A stretch of DNA of 64,000 nucleotides from Oscillospiraceae bacterium. GTDB lineage: Bacteria > Bacillota > Clostridia > Oscillospirales > Ruminococcaceae. Within the stretch, counting starts at the first letter, position 1; each line of letters begins with the position of its first letter. Shown here one piece after another: positions 7,051 through 15,345 of the stretch. Location: the NCBI GenBank assembly GCA_017435565.1, contig JAFSEU010000003.1, positions 1 to 64,000 on the forward strand, in the 5' to 3' direction. Under the pieces are notes generated by a model that saw only the letters and a program-made list of their open reading frames with translations, searched no databases and was not told the DNA's origin. The translations under genes were made by a program, and so were the position numbers.

Positions 7051-9210
7051 TTGAATATTAACGAAATGCTTGCGCAGGAATTCAAGCTGAAACAAGAACA
7101 GATTGACAACACCGTTGCTCTTATCGATGACGGAAAGACTATACCCTTTATCGCACGTTACAGAAAAGAAATGACAGGCTCTCTTGATGATCAGATTTTA
7201 AGAGAAATATTTGACAGATTAAACTATCTGCGAAACCTTGCAAAGCGCAAGGAGGAAATTATAAATTCGATTACAGAGCAGGGCAAAATAACGGAAGAAA
7301 TCCAGAAGGCAATTGACAAGGCTGTTACTCTTGTTGAAGTTGAAGATATTTACAGACCTTATAAACAGAAGAGAAAAACAAGAGGATCTGTTGCAAGGGC
7401 TAAAGGACTTGAACCGCTTGCGGAAATTCTTCTTGCACAAAACGAAGATACTGTTCCCGAAAAGGAAGCAGAGAGTTTTCTTGTAGAAAGCGAGGAGGCA
7501 GACAAGTCTGTTTCGACAGTACAGGAAGCGCTGCAAGGCGCAATGGATATCATTGCCGAGGATGCTTCTGATAATGCCACACTGCGAAAATATATCAGAG
7601 AAATGTTTTCTGAAATTGGGAAAATCTCATCAAAGGCTACCGATGAAGAAGCGGAAACCGTTTATAAAACATATTATGATTACAGCGAGGGCGTTAGAAA
7701 AATTGCAGGGCATAGGGTGCTCGCACTTGATAGAGGTGAAAAGGAAGGCGCTTTAAAGGTTTGCGTGGATATAAACGAGGGCGCCGGCGAAAGAGCCTGC
7801 TGCGGCAAATATGTCAAAAATGATTCGCCGTGCGGTCAGCTTGTAAAGCTTGCCTGTGAGGACAGCTATAAGAGGCTTATTTATCCTTCAATAGAAAGAG
7901 AAATCAGAAGCGACCTTACCGCAAACGCCTGCGAAGGCGCAATCAAGGTGTTCGGCGAAAACTTAAAGCAGCTTTTAATGCAGCCGCCGATTAAAAATAG
8001 CGTTACTCTCGGACTTGACCCTGCTTACAGAACGGGCTGTAAAATCGCTGTTGTTGATGGCACGGGAAAGGTGCTGGATACAACAGTTGTTTACCCGACT
8101 CCACCGCAGAACAAAACCGAGGATGCAAAGAAAAAGCTTGTCGCTCTGATAAAAAAGCATAATGTAACAACTATTTCAATAGGCAACGGAACAGCAAGCC
8201 GTGAGTCTGAAAGCTTTGTTGCGCAAATGCTCAAGGAAATCCCTGAAAATGTCAGCTATGCGGTAGTTTCTGAGGCTGGTGCTTCCGTTTACTCAGCTTC
8301 AAAGCTTGCTGCTGAAGAATTTCCTGAATATGACGTTTCGTTAAGAAGTGCGGTTTCCATCGCAAGACGTTTGCAAGACCCGCTTGCTGAGCTTGTTAAA
8401 ATTGACCCCAAGGCTATCGGCGTTGGTCAGTATCAGCATGATATGCCGAAAAAGCGAATGGATGAGGCACTTTGCGGCGTTGTCGAAGACTGTGTAAACA
8501 ACGTTGGTGTTGACCTTAACACGGCAAGCCATAGCCTGCTTTCATATATTTCCGGAATCAATGCAACTGTTGCAAAGAATATTGTAAAGTATCGTGAGGA
8601 AAACGGTGCTTTCGATGACAGAAAACAGCTTCTGAAAGTTTCAAAGCTAGGTGCAAAGGCTTATGAGCAGTGTGCGGGATTTTTGAGAGTGCGTGACGGA
8701 AAGAATCCGCTTGACAATACATCTGTTCATCCTGAAAGCTATGTGGCCGCAAAAATGCTTCTTGAAAAATGCGGTTATACACTTGCTGATATAAATTCAA
8801 ATAATCTTTCCGACCTTTTTGACAAGGCTAAAAGCTACGGAATCTCACAGCTTGCCGATGAAATCGGAGTCGGCGTGCCCACGTTGAATGATATCATAAA
8901 GGAATTGCAGAAGCCCGGACGTGACCCGCGTGATGAGCTTCCTAAGCCGATTATGCGCAGCGGAGATGTTATGGAGCTTAAAGACCTGACAATCGGTATG
9001 GAGCTTGTGGGAACGGTGAGAAATGTCATTGACTTTGGTGCCTTTGTTGATATCGGCGTACATGAGGACGGACTTGTTCATATTTCTCAGATGACAAACC
9101 GCTACATAAAACATCCTATGGAGGTTGTCAAGGTAGGGGATATTGTAAAAGTAAAGGTTCTTGATGTTGATGTAAAACGCAAAAGAATTTCGCTTACAAT
9201 GAAAATATAA
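7051..9210 (+). CDS. tex: Tex family S1 RNA-binding protein
   Basis: 719 residues from a TTG start; GGAGG lies seven bases upstream and the Tex N-terminus (NINEMLAQEFKLKQEQID) begins exactly here, so the longer in-frame ATG at 6964, which sits in the terminator of the previous gene, is rejected. Order of domains: Tex N-terminal helical region (about 1-190), central region, YqgF/RNase H-like domain starting near LGLDPAYRTG (about 318-415), helix-hairpin-helix block (about 488-560), and a C-terminal S1 domain (about 647-715) with GTVRNVIDFGAFVDIG. Tex is a conserved nucleic-acid-binding factor tied to transcription; its length fits the family. Confidence 0.95.
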   Translation: MNINEMLAQEFKLKQEQIDNTVALIDDGKTIPFIARYRKEMTGSLDDQILREIFDRLNYLRNLAKRKEEIINSITEQGKITEEIQKAIDKAVTLVEVEDIYRPYKQKRKTRGSVARAKGLEPLAEILLAQNEDTVPEKEAESFLVESEEADKSVSTVQEALQGAMDIIAEDASDNATLRKYIREMFSEIGKISSKATDEEAETVYKTYYDYSEGVRKIAGHRVLALDRGEKEGALKVCVDINEGAGERACCGKYVKNDSPCGQLVKLACEDSYKRLIYPSIEREIRSDLTANACEGAIKVFGENLKQLLMQPPIKNSVTLGLDPAYRTGCKIAVVDGTGKVLDTTVVYPTPPQNKTEDAKKKLVALIKKHNVTTISIGNGTASRESESFVAQMLKEIPENVSYAVVSEAGASVYSASKLAAEEFPEYDVSLRSAVSIARRLQDPLAELVKIDPKAIGVGQYQHDMPKKRMDEALCGVVEDCVNNVGVDLNTASHSLLSYISGINATVAKNIVKYREENGAFDDRKQLLKVSKLGAKAYEQCAGFLRVRDGKNPLDNTSVHPESYVAAKMLLEKCGYTLADINSNNLSDLFDKAKSYGISQLADEIGVGVPTLNDIIKELQKPGRDPRDELPKPIMRSGDVMELKDLTIGMELVGTVRNVIDFGAFVDIGVHEDGLVHISQMTNRYIKHPMEVVKVGDIVKVKVLDVDVKRKRISLTMKI

Positions 9211-9217
9211 AATACAT

Positions 9218-9262
9218 TGCCGAATCGGTTGGGATTTCTTCTCGATTGATTCGGCATTTTAT
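9218..9262 (+). terminator. Rho-independent terminator after tex
   Basis: TGCCGAATC pairs with GATTCGGCA around a 21-base loop that can itself fold; followed by TTTTATTTTTT. Confidence 0.75.
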
Positions 9263-9407
9263 TTTTTCGATATTTGCAACGCAGGTAAGCTGATAACGCA
9301 CAAACAGCTCGCTTTTTATGAAAAATATGCTATAATATAAAAAAACTTCAAATTTGCGCGACCAATTTCATACGATTGACGTCACTTATAATAAAGGGGG
9401 ATGTGTA

Positions 9408-9965
9408 ATGAATGATGAACAGATTATTCAGCTGTATCAGCAACGCAATGAAAACGCTATTGCAGAAACCTCAAGAATTTACGATGTACTTTGCCGAAGA
9501 ACAGCAGGAAATATATTGAGCAGCAGTCAGGATATTGACGAATGCGTGAGTGATGTGTATTTTAAGACGTGGAATTCAATTCCACCCGATAATCCATTAA
9601 GCTTTAGTGCATATCTTACTGCAATCACACGCAATATTGCGTTGGATAAATGGCGGCATAATAACCGTTACAAGCGCGGCGGCGGCAAGGTTGAGCAGCT
9701 GCTGAGCGAGCTTTCGGACTGCGTGCATTCATCTGAGGATATCGATGAAATCATTGATGAAAAATTGCTGACTCAAACGCTGGATGTTTTTTTAGAGCAG
9801 CTTTCGTATGATTCGCGTACGATTTTTGTGCAGCGATATATCGTTATGCTGTCAATCGATGAAATTGCAGAGCAATATGGTTTTTCGCAAAGCAAGGTTA
9901 AATCATCGCTGATGCGTACACGCAGAAAATTGCGTAAATACTTAAAACAGGAGGGCTGGTTATGA
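9408..9965 (+). CDS. ECF-type RNA polymerase sigma factor
   Basis: 185 residues from ATG 9408, with AAAGGGGG seven bases upstream; a longer frame from 9354 lacks an SD. Sigma region 2 spans about 10-85 (DECVSDVYFKTWNSIP, AYLTAITRNIALDKWR) and region 4 about 125-180 (LSIDEIAEQYGFSQSKVKSS, a helix-turn-helix). The gene overlaps the next one by four bases (ATGA), and that partner has one membrane helix and an extracellular domain, the usual layout of a sigma/anti-sigma pair. Promoter targets are unknown. Confidence 0.9.
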   Translation: MNDEQIIQLYQQRNENAIAETSRIYDVLCRRTAGNILSSSQDIDECVSDVYFKTWNSIPPDNPLSFSAYLTAITRNIALDKWRHNNRYKRGGGKVEQLLSELSDCVHSSEDIDEIIDEKLLTQTLDVFLEQLSYDSRTIFVQRYIVMLSIDEIAEQYGFSQSKVKSSLMRTRRKLRKYLKQEGWL

Positions 9966-11290
9966 AAAAAATAGATTTGTTGGCTTTGCTTGGAAATGTT
10001 GATGCAAAATATATTGCGGAAGCCAAAGAACGTGCTGACAGAAACGCGCAGAAAAGAATCAGTCTGGATGATACCTGCGAGTCGAATGAGGTGGGAATTA
10101 TGGACAGTAAAAAGTATATCAGAAAGAAAATTCAGCCGATTATTGCCGTTGCGGCATCGGTGGTGTTGTGCGTTGGCGTTTTGATTTTTATAACAATGCG
10201 CAAGGATAAGGATGATTTGACAGAAAACAGCAGCGCATCGTCAATCTCCGAATCGAAAAGCGATACGCAACAATCCGGTGAAATCAACGTGATTGATGAG
10301 CCGCTGGGTACGGTTACGATTGAGGGAATGGAGATTCAGCTCCCTTGTGCATATTCCGATTTGCAGATTTATCCTGCCTATGATGAATCAAAGTGGGTAG
10401 CTCCGCAAGAATCTCATTACAATATCGATATGTATGACCAGCAGATCTGCTTTAAAGTAAGCGAGACATCGGAGAATCTTTATTATCTGTTCAGCGCATA
10501 TCCGGAAGGCAGTGATTATCAAAACGGAACGGTATATTCAATCAGTCTTATGGAAGGGTCGGCGTTGACTTATAAAGATGAAGTCTTTGTATGCGGTGAA
10601 ACCACAGAGGAAGAAGTCGAAGAAAAGCTTGGCACGCAATGTTTACAAAATGGTGTGATTCGCAATTATTATTATGAAGACGGGTTTGTCAGCGTGTTTA
10701 TAAATGACGGCATACTTGTTGATATGATGATAAACTCAACATCTGAATTAGAGAATGAAACGGATGGAACGGAAACCAAGAATTCCTATCAACAAGGTTA
10801 TGATGACGGATATTCGTCAGCATATAGCATAGGCTATGATGCAGGATATTCGGCGGCTTATGACGTAGGTTATGATGAGGGATACACGGCAGCGGTTGAG
10901 GATGTCAATAACGGAATTTATTCAAATGAAGAGCGTGTCAATATTCATGTGTCGGGCGAATTTGCGGTTTATGTGTGTGATTTTGTGCCGTTTTACGGAA
11001 ACAATCCCGAGGAAAATTCACTTGCTGTGGTCCAGCACTTTCAGGGCGAAATGTTCCTTGTCAGAATGGATGAGTCAATTGCCGATGAAATAGAGGCTTC
11101 GCAGACTTATGTTTTCACAATCGATGAAAACTTTTATGTTGTTCCGTCACATTATATCATAGATGGTCGGGTTTCGCCTGAAATTCTGAGAATTCCTTAT
11201 GTTACGGTTAAGGATTACAGACTTGCCGAAGGAGAGGAATTTGGAGTGTCATCTCTTTGTGATCTTTCTTATGTGATTGAGAATGGTTGA
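9962..11290 (+). CDS. Membrane partner of the ECF sigma factor, with GYDxGY repeats
   Basis: 442 residues. A cytoplasmic N-terminus of about 55 residues, one membrane helix (about 59-80), a Ser/Glu-rich linker and a large external region. Residues 279-314 are three tandem 12-residue repeats (GYDDGYSSAYSI, GYDAGYSAAYDV, GYDEGYTAAVED), a tyrosine/glycine ladder similar in pattern to Yae1-type GxxxG repeats. A DUF3221-like segment may follow (FAVYVCDFVP ... TYVFTI). By position and topology it is likely the anti-sigma factor or signal sensor for the gene it overlaps. No classic zinc-binding anti-sigma motif is seen. Confidence 0.75.
   Translation: MKKIDLLALLGNVDAKYIAEAKERADRNAQKRISLDDTCESNEVGIMDSKKYIRKKIQPIIAVAASVVLCVGVLIFITMRKDKDDLTENSSASSISESKSDTQQSGEINVIDEPLGTVTIEGMEIQLPCAYSDLQIYPAYDESKWVAPQESHYNIDMYDQQICFKVSETSENLYYLFSAYPEGSDYQNGTVYSISLMEGSALTYKDEVFVCGETTEEEVEEKLGTQCLQNGVIRNYYYEDGFVSVFINDGILVDMMINSTSELENETDGTETKNSYQQGYDDGYSSAYSIGYDAGYSAAYDVGYDEGYTAAVEDVNNGIYSNEERVNIHVSGEFAVYVCDFVPFYGNNPEENSLAVVQHFQGEMFLVRMDESIADEIEASQTYVFTIDENFYVVPSHYIIDGRVSPEILRIPYVTVKDYRLAEGEEFGVSSLCDLSYVIENG
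10796..10903 (+). repeat. Three in-frame 36-bp repeats (12 residues each)
   Basis: Codons for GYD-x-GY-(S/T)-x-A-(Y/V)-x-x repeat three times without gaps inside the external region of the sigma partner protein. Confidence 0.85.
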
Positions 11291-11315
11291 TGTGAATATA
11301 AACGTCAAAGTTTTA

Positions 11316-11350
11316 GAGGTTACAGCTTTTGAAAGCTGTAACCTCGTTTT
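11316..11350 (+). terminator. Rho-independent terminator
   Basis: A 13-bp stem (GAGGTTACAGCTT / AAGCTGTAACCTC) with a 4-base loop, then GTTTTT. It ends the sigma operon. The following 277 bases to the AraC gene are AT-rich, with several TATAAT-like hexamers but no clear -35 match. Confidence 0.85.
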
Positions 11351-11627
11351 TGATGTCTGATTGAATATTGATGTGTAAATGATTTCTGCATTCTTTTCTT
11401 GAACCGTTTGTAATCACACAGGCTTGAAATTATATAAAACATAATTTGAAGATAAATATATGATATAATTGACAAATAAATTATATTTTGAAAGATTTCA
11501 TAATGATATAATAATGATGAATATAATCGGTTCGTTTTCAGACATTTTATTCTTTTTGCTGTGTTTGTGTCATTTTTTTGTTGTGTTTTGCATTGGAATA
11601 GTGTAAAATGTTTTCAGAGGTGATGAT

Positions 11628-12362
11628 ATGAATGTTGAAAAGAATTTGTCGCATACAGAATTTATAAACAGGGAATACAGCATTTCTCATTTATCATATG
11701 AGCGTGAAATGGCTTTTTTTCAAAGCATAAAAGAGGGTAATGTTTCAGAGGCAAAACGCTTGTTCAAACCCCTTGATTGTAAAGAAATGGGAAGACTCAG
11801 CGATGATGACCTGCGTAATATGAAATATCATCTTGTCATAACCGTAGCTTTCATCACCAGATATTGCATCGAAGGCGGAATGGAAATGGAAGCGGCATAT
11901 AACCTCAGCGATATCTATATCCGAAGCATAGACAAATGCCGTTCTGAAAATGAAATAAATCTTCTTCACCGTGAGGTGGTTGATGATTATGCGCAGAGGA
12001 TGAACATAATACACAATAAAAAGCGCTATCCGAAGTCATTGACAGTTTGCCTTGATTATATCTACAATAATCTTCATACGAAAATTACTCTTGAAAAACT
12101 GGCTGAAATATCAGAGCTCAGCCCTGCATATCTTTCCAGGCTGTTTCACAAAGAGGTCGGCTTTACCGTTTCCGAATATATAACCGGAAAGCGCATTGAA
12201 GCTGCTGAAAATATGCTGAAATATTTTGAATATTCCTGTCTTGAAATTTCGGAGTATCTGTGCTTTTGTTCAGAGAGTCATTTTATTCAGGTGTTTAAGA
12301 AACATACGGGCTATACGCCTAAAAACTATCGCCGTGCTTTTTGGCGTATTCATAAAACGTGA
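11628..12362 (+). CDS. AraC family transcriptional regulator
   Basis: 244 residues. The C-terminal 100 residues hold the double helix-turn-helix of AraC proteins: ITLEKLAEISELSPAYLSRL with FHKEVGFTVSEYI, then SESHFIQVFKKHTGYTPKNY. The N-terminal 140 residues are helical and not a cupin, resembling the YesN-type regulators of Firmicutes. SD AGAGGTGATG precedes the start. It sits 29 bases before a GH9 cellulase on the same strand, so control of the cellulase operon in response to a saccharide signal is a reasonable inference. Confidence 0.9.
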   Translation: MNVEKNLSHTEFINREYSISHLSYEREMAFFQSIKEGNVSEAKRLFKPLDCKEMGRLSDDDLRNMKYHLVITVAFITRYCIEGGMEMEAAYNLSDIYIRSIDKCRSENEINLLHREVVDDYAQRMNIIHNKKRYPKSLTVCLDYIYNNLHTKITLEKLAEISELSPAYLSRLFHKEVGFTVSEYITGKRIEAAENMLKYFEYSCLEISEYLCFCSESHFIQVFKKHTGYTPKNYRRAFWRIHKT

Positions 12363-12391
12363 TAAAATTTTAAAACATAGGGAGGAAAATT

Positions 12392-14737
12392 ATGAAACAC
12401 AATTTTTTGAAAAAATGCTTTGCAGCACTTACTGCCTGCATTGTTATGACCGCCGGTATGCCGAGTGCGGTGATTCCATCGGTCGCTGCAACGAACATTA
12501 TTCAGAATTCGACCTTTGACAGCGGAACCTCAGGCTGGTACACCTACAAGCAAAGCGGCGGCGCCTGCTCGCTTTCGACCAATAACGGAAGGCTTGCGCT
12601 TAATGTTACATCTCTCGGCAGCGTAAACTATGCCGTGCAGATGTACTATGATATCGTGCCTCTGTACCAGAACGGAGTTTATCGCCTCAGTTATGATATT
12701 TCCTGCTCTACAAACCGTTATATTGAAGGAATGATTCAGGAAAACGGTGACGATTATACCGCTTACACATGGAAAGGGCTGAACCTTACTACCTCGTCAC
12801 AGACAATTGATTATACCTTTACAATGACTGATGAAACCGACATTATGGCAAGACTTGTGTTCAATTGCGGTACACAGGGAACAAGCCTTTCTTCGCACAC
12901 TATATATCTTGATAATGTTGTGCTTGAGCTTGTTGATGACAGCAATGTTGATTATGGCGATATAGGCCCGTATGAACCTTCGATAATGACAAATCAGGTG
13001 GGATATAAGTCCGATGCCGAAAAAATTGCAGTATTTCGTGATGTGACAAACGAAACTCAGTTTTCTGTTGTGAATGCAGATACAAATGCTGTTGTATATA
13101 CAGGCAGTCTTTACGGACAAACAACAAACTCAAGCGCCGACGAAACTGACTGGCTCGGCGATTTTTCCGCTGTTACTGAAGAAGGCAGCTATTATATAAC
13201 CTGCGGAAATCTTGATGATTCTTACACTTTTGAAATTTCTGATGATGTATATGATAATCTTTTTGATGATTCTGTAAGAATGCTTTATCTTCAGCGCTGC
13301 GGATGCTCTGTTCAGGATTCTGTATTCGGTCACAGCGCCTGCCACACAAGCAGAGCAACCATATACGGAACAAACCAGACTATTGACGTAAGCGGAGGCT
13401 GGCACGATGCGGGCGACTACGGCAGATATATTGTTCCCGCCGCAAAATCCGTTGCCGATTTGCTTTATGCATATCAGGAAAACCCCTCGCTTTACAGCGA
13501 TAATATCGGCATTCCCGAAAGCGGAAACGGCACTCCCGATATTCTCGACGAGGTGCGTTATGAGCTGGAATGGATGCTTAAAATGCAGAGCAGTTCAGGC
13601 GGCGTTTACCACAAGGTTACCTGTGCTGATTTCCCCGGATATATTATGCCCGAAAACGAAACTGCACAGCTTATAGTTACACCTGTTTCAACAACGGCAA
13701 CCGCTGATTTCTGTGCGGCAATGGCTCTGGCTTATGAATTCTATTATGATATCGATGCGAATTTTGCCAACACTTGCCTTAATGCGGCCAAAAATGCATG
13801 GTCATTCCTTGAGCAGAATACAGGCCTGATTTTCAGTAATCCTTCAGGTATATCAACGGGTGAGTACGGTGATACGAACGATAACGACGAGCGTTATTGG
13901 GCAGCAGCACAGATGTACAGAGCTACGGGTGAAAGCAAGTATTTTACTTACTTGCAGAACACCTATGCGCGCACAGGACTTGATTGGTCAACAGTTGGAG
14001 ATTACGGCAATATTGCTTTGCTGACTATGGAAGGAATCGATACAAGCTCAACCGTATATACAAACGCACTCAGCGCAGTTAAAAAGCAGGCTGATAAATT
14101 TGTTACCGCAACAAACAACAGCCCCTATGGCGTTGCAATATCAAAATTCAACTGGGGCAGCAATATGACGGTTGCCAATGCAGGTATTATTCTTGGTCTT
14201 ACATATAAGCTTACGGGTGATGAATCCTACAATCTTTGTGCTCAGGATAACCTGAATTATCTGCTCGGAAAGAATCCTAACGGTGTTTGTTATGTTACCG
14301 GATACGGTACAGTAGCGCCGCAGAACCCTCATCACAGACCCTCAATGGCAAAGGGTCAGGCTATGGCAGGTATGCTCGTTGGCGGTGTAAACTCAAATCT
14401 TGAGGACAGTGCAGCACTGGCTTATCTTGCAAACACACCTGCGGCAAAATGCTATGTTGATAATTCCGAAAGCTATTCAACAAATGAGATAACCATTTAC
14501 TGGAATTCTCCGCTGACATATCTTATTGCACTGAATGAAACTGAAATTGCGCAGGAAGAAGTTATCGGCGATGTGAATGCAGACGGCAAATTTGATGTGC
14601 TTGATGTGACTATGCTGCAGCATTATATCAACCGCAGCGGCAATCTTACAGATTGGCAGGCAGGAGATTTGTCCGGCGACGAAGTTATAAACAGCGTTGA
14701 CCTTGTTCTGATGAAAAGAATGCTGATAGAAAACTGA
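12392..14737 (+). CDS. Secreted GH9 endoglucanase with N-terminal CBM and dockerin
   Basis: 781 residues; cleaves beta-1,4-glucan outside the cell. Order: signal peptide (1-33, ending SVAA); a CBM4/9-like carbohydrate-binding module (about 36-185); a CelD_N immunoglobulin-like domain (about 192-285, opening IMTNQVGYKSDAEK); the GH9 catalytic domain with Asp339 and Asp342 in WHDAGDYGRY, the His-Arg signature PHHRPS (about 646) and the acid Glu699 in NEITIYWNSPL; and a type I dockerin (about 726-780) with two calcium-loop repeats, GDVNADGKFDVLD and GDLSGDEVINSVD. All GH9 key residues are present. SD GGAGGA precedes the ATG. The dockerin implies docking to a cellulosome scaffoldin not seen in this window. 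Confidence 0.95.
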   Translation: MKHNFLKKCFAALTACIVMTAGMPSAVIPSVAATNIIQNSTFDSGTSGWYTYKQSGGACSLSTNNGRLALNVTSLGSVNYAVQMYYDIVPLYQNGVYRLSYDISCSTNRYIEGMIQENGDDYTAYTWKGLNLTTSSQTIDYTFTMTDETDIMARLVFNCGTQGTSLSSHTIYLDNVVLELVDDSNVDYGDIGPYEPSIMTNQVGYKSDAEKIAVFRDVTNETQFSVVNADTNAVVYTGSLYGQTTNSSADETDWLGDFSAVTEEGSYYITCGNLDDSYTFEISDDVYDNLFDDSVRMLYLQRCGCSVQDSVFGHSACHTSRATIYGTNQTIDVSGGWHDAGDYGRYIVPAAKSVADLLYAYQENPSLYSDNIGIPESGNGTPDILDEVRYELEWMLKMQSSSGGVYHKVTCADFPGYIMPENETAQLIVTPVSTTATADFCAAMALAYEFYYDIDANFANTCLNAAKNAWSFLEQNTGLIFSNPSGISTGEYGDTNDNDERYWAAAQMYRATGESKYFTYLQNTYARTGLDWSTVGDYGNIALLTMEGIDTSSTVYTNALSAVKKQADKFVTATNNSPYGVAISKFNWGSNMTVANAGIILGLTYKLTGDESYNLCAQDNLNYLLGKNPNGVCYVTGYGTVAPQNPHHRPSMAKGQAMAGMLVGGVNSNLEDSAALAYLANTPAAKCYVDNSESYSTNEITIYWNSPLTYLIALNETEIAQEEVIGDVNADGKFDVLDVTMLQHYINRSGNLTDWQAGDLSGDEVINSVDLVLMKRMLIEN

Positions 14738-14761
14738 TGAAAATTTACAGGAGAATGCAGA

Positions 14762-15244
14762 ATGATTCAGCACCCGTTTGAACCTTTATATGATAAAAGC
14801 TCAAGAATACTCATTCTCGGTTCGTTTCCTTCGGTGAAGTCCCGTGAGCAGATGTTTTTTTACGGACATCCTCAGAACAGATTCTGGAAGGTTGTTTCTG
14901 CACTTATGCTTTCAGATACACCGCAGACAATTGAAGAAAAACGCACCCTTTTGTATTCCAATAATATCGCCTTGTGGGACGTTATTGCATCGTGTGATAT
15001 TGCGGGCAGTTCTGACAGCTCAATAAAAAATGTTGTGGCAAATGATTTGTCTGTGATTCTTGATAATGCCGATATCAGACAGATATTTGTCAACGGAAAG
15101 ACAGCCGAAAAATATTACAACAGATATATCCTTGGCGCTACCAATCAAAAGGCGGTTTGTCTTCCTTCAACCTCACCTGCAAATGCCGCCTGGAGCATTG
15201 ACAGGCTTATTGAAGCGTGGAGCGTAATAAAAGAATATATCTGA
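14762..15244 (+). CDS. Hypoxanthine/uracil-DNA-glycosylase-like enzyme (UDG family 6)
   Basis: 160 residues. Motif 1 LILGSFPSVKSREQMFFYGH and NRFW, and the C-terminal LPSTSPANA motif, match the hypoxanthine-DNA glycosylase branch of the UDG superfamily, which removes deaminated bases from DNA. Length fits the family. It lies 24 bases behind the GH9 stop with an SD (GGAG) and no terminator between, so it is probably co-transcribed, though the functional link to cellulose breakdown is not obvious. It ends at the bidirectional terminator at 15275. Confidence 0.85.
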   Translation: MIQHPFEPLYDKSSRILILGSFPSVKSREQMFFYGHPQNRFWKVVSALMLSDTPQTIEEKRTLLYSNNIALWDVIASCDIAGSSDSSIKNVVANDLSVILDNADIRQIFVNGKTAEKYYNRYILGATNQKAVCLPSTSPANAAWSIDRLIEAWSVIKEYI

Positions 15245-15274
15245 AAGAATTAAAAATGTATTTATAAGTATTTA

Positions 15275-15324
15275 AGACCGCCCCTTTATTGTGTTGTTCA
15301 CGCAATAAAGGGGCGGTCTGTTTT
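15275..15324. terminator. Strong bidirectional terminator
   Basis: A 17-bp stem (AGACCGCCCCTTTATTG and its complement) around an 11-base loop, with flanking T-runs on both strands; it separates the converging cellulase and transglutaminase units. Confidence 0.85.
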
Positions 15325-15345
15325 GCCAAAATATATTTTTTGTAT

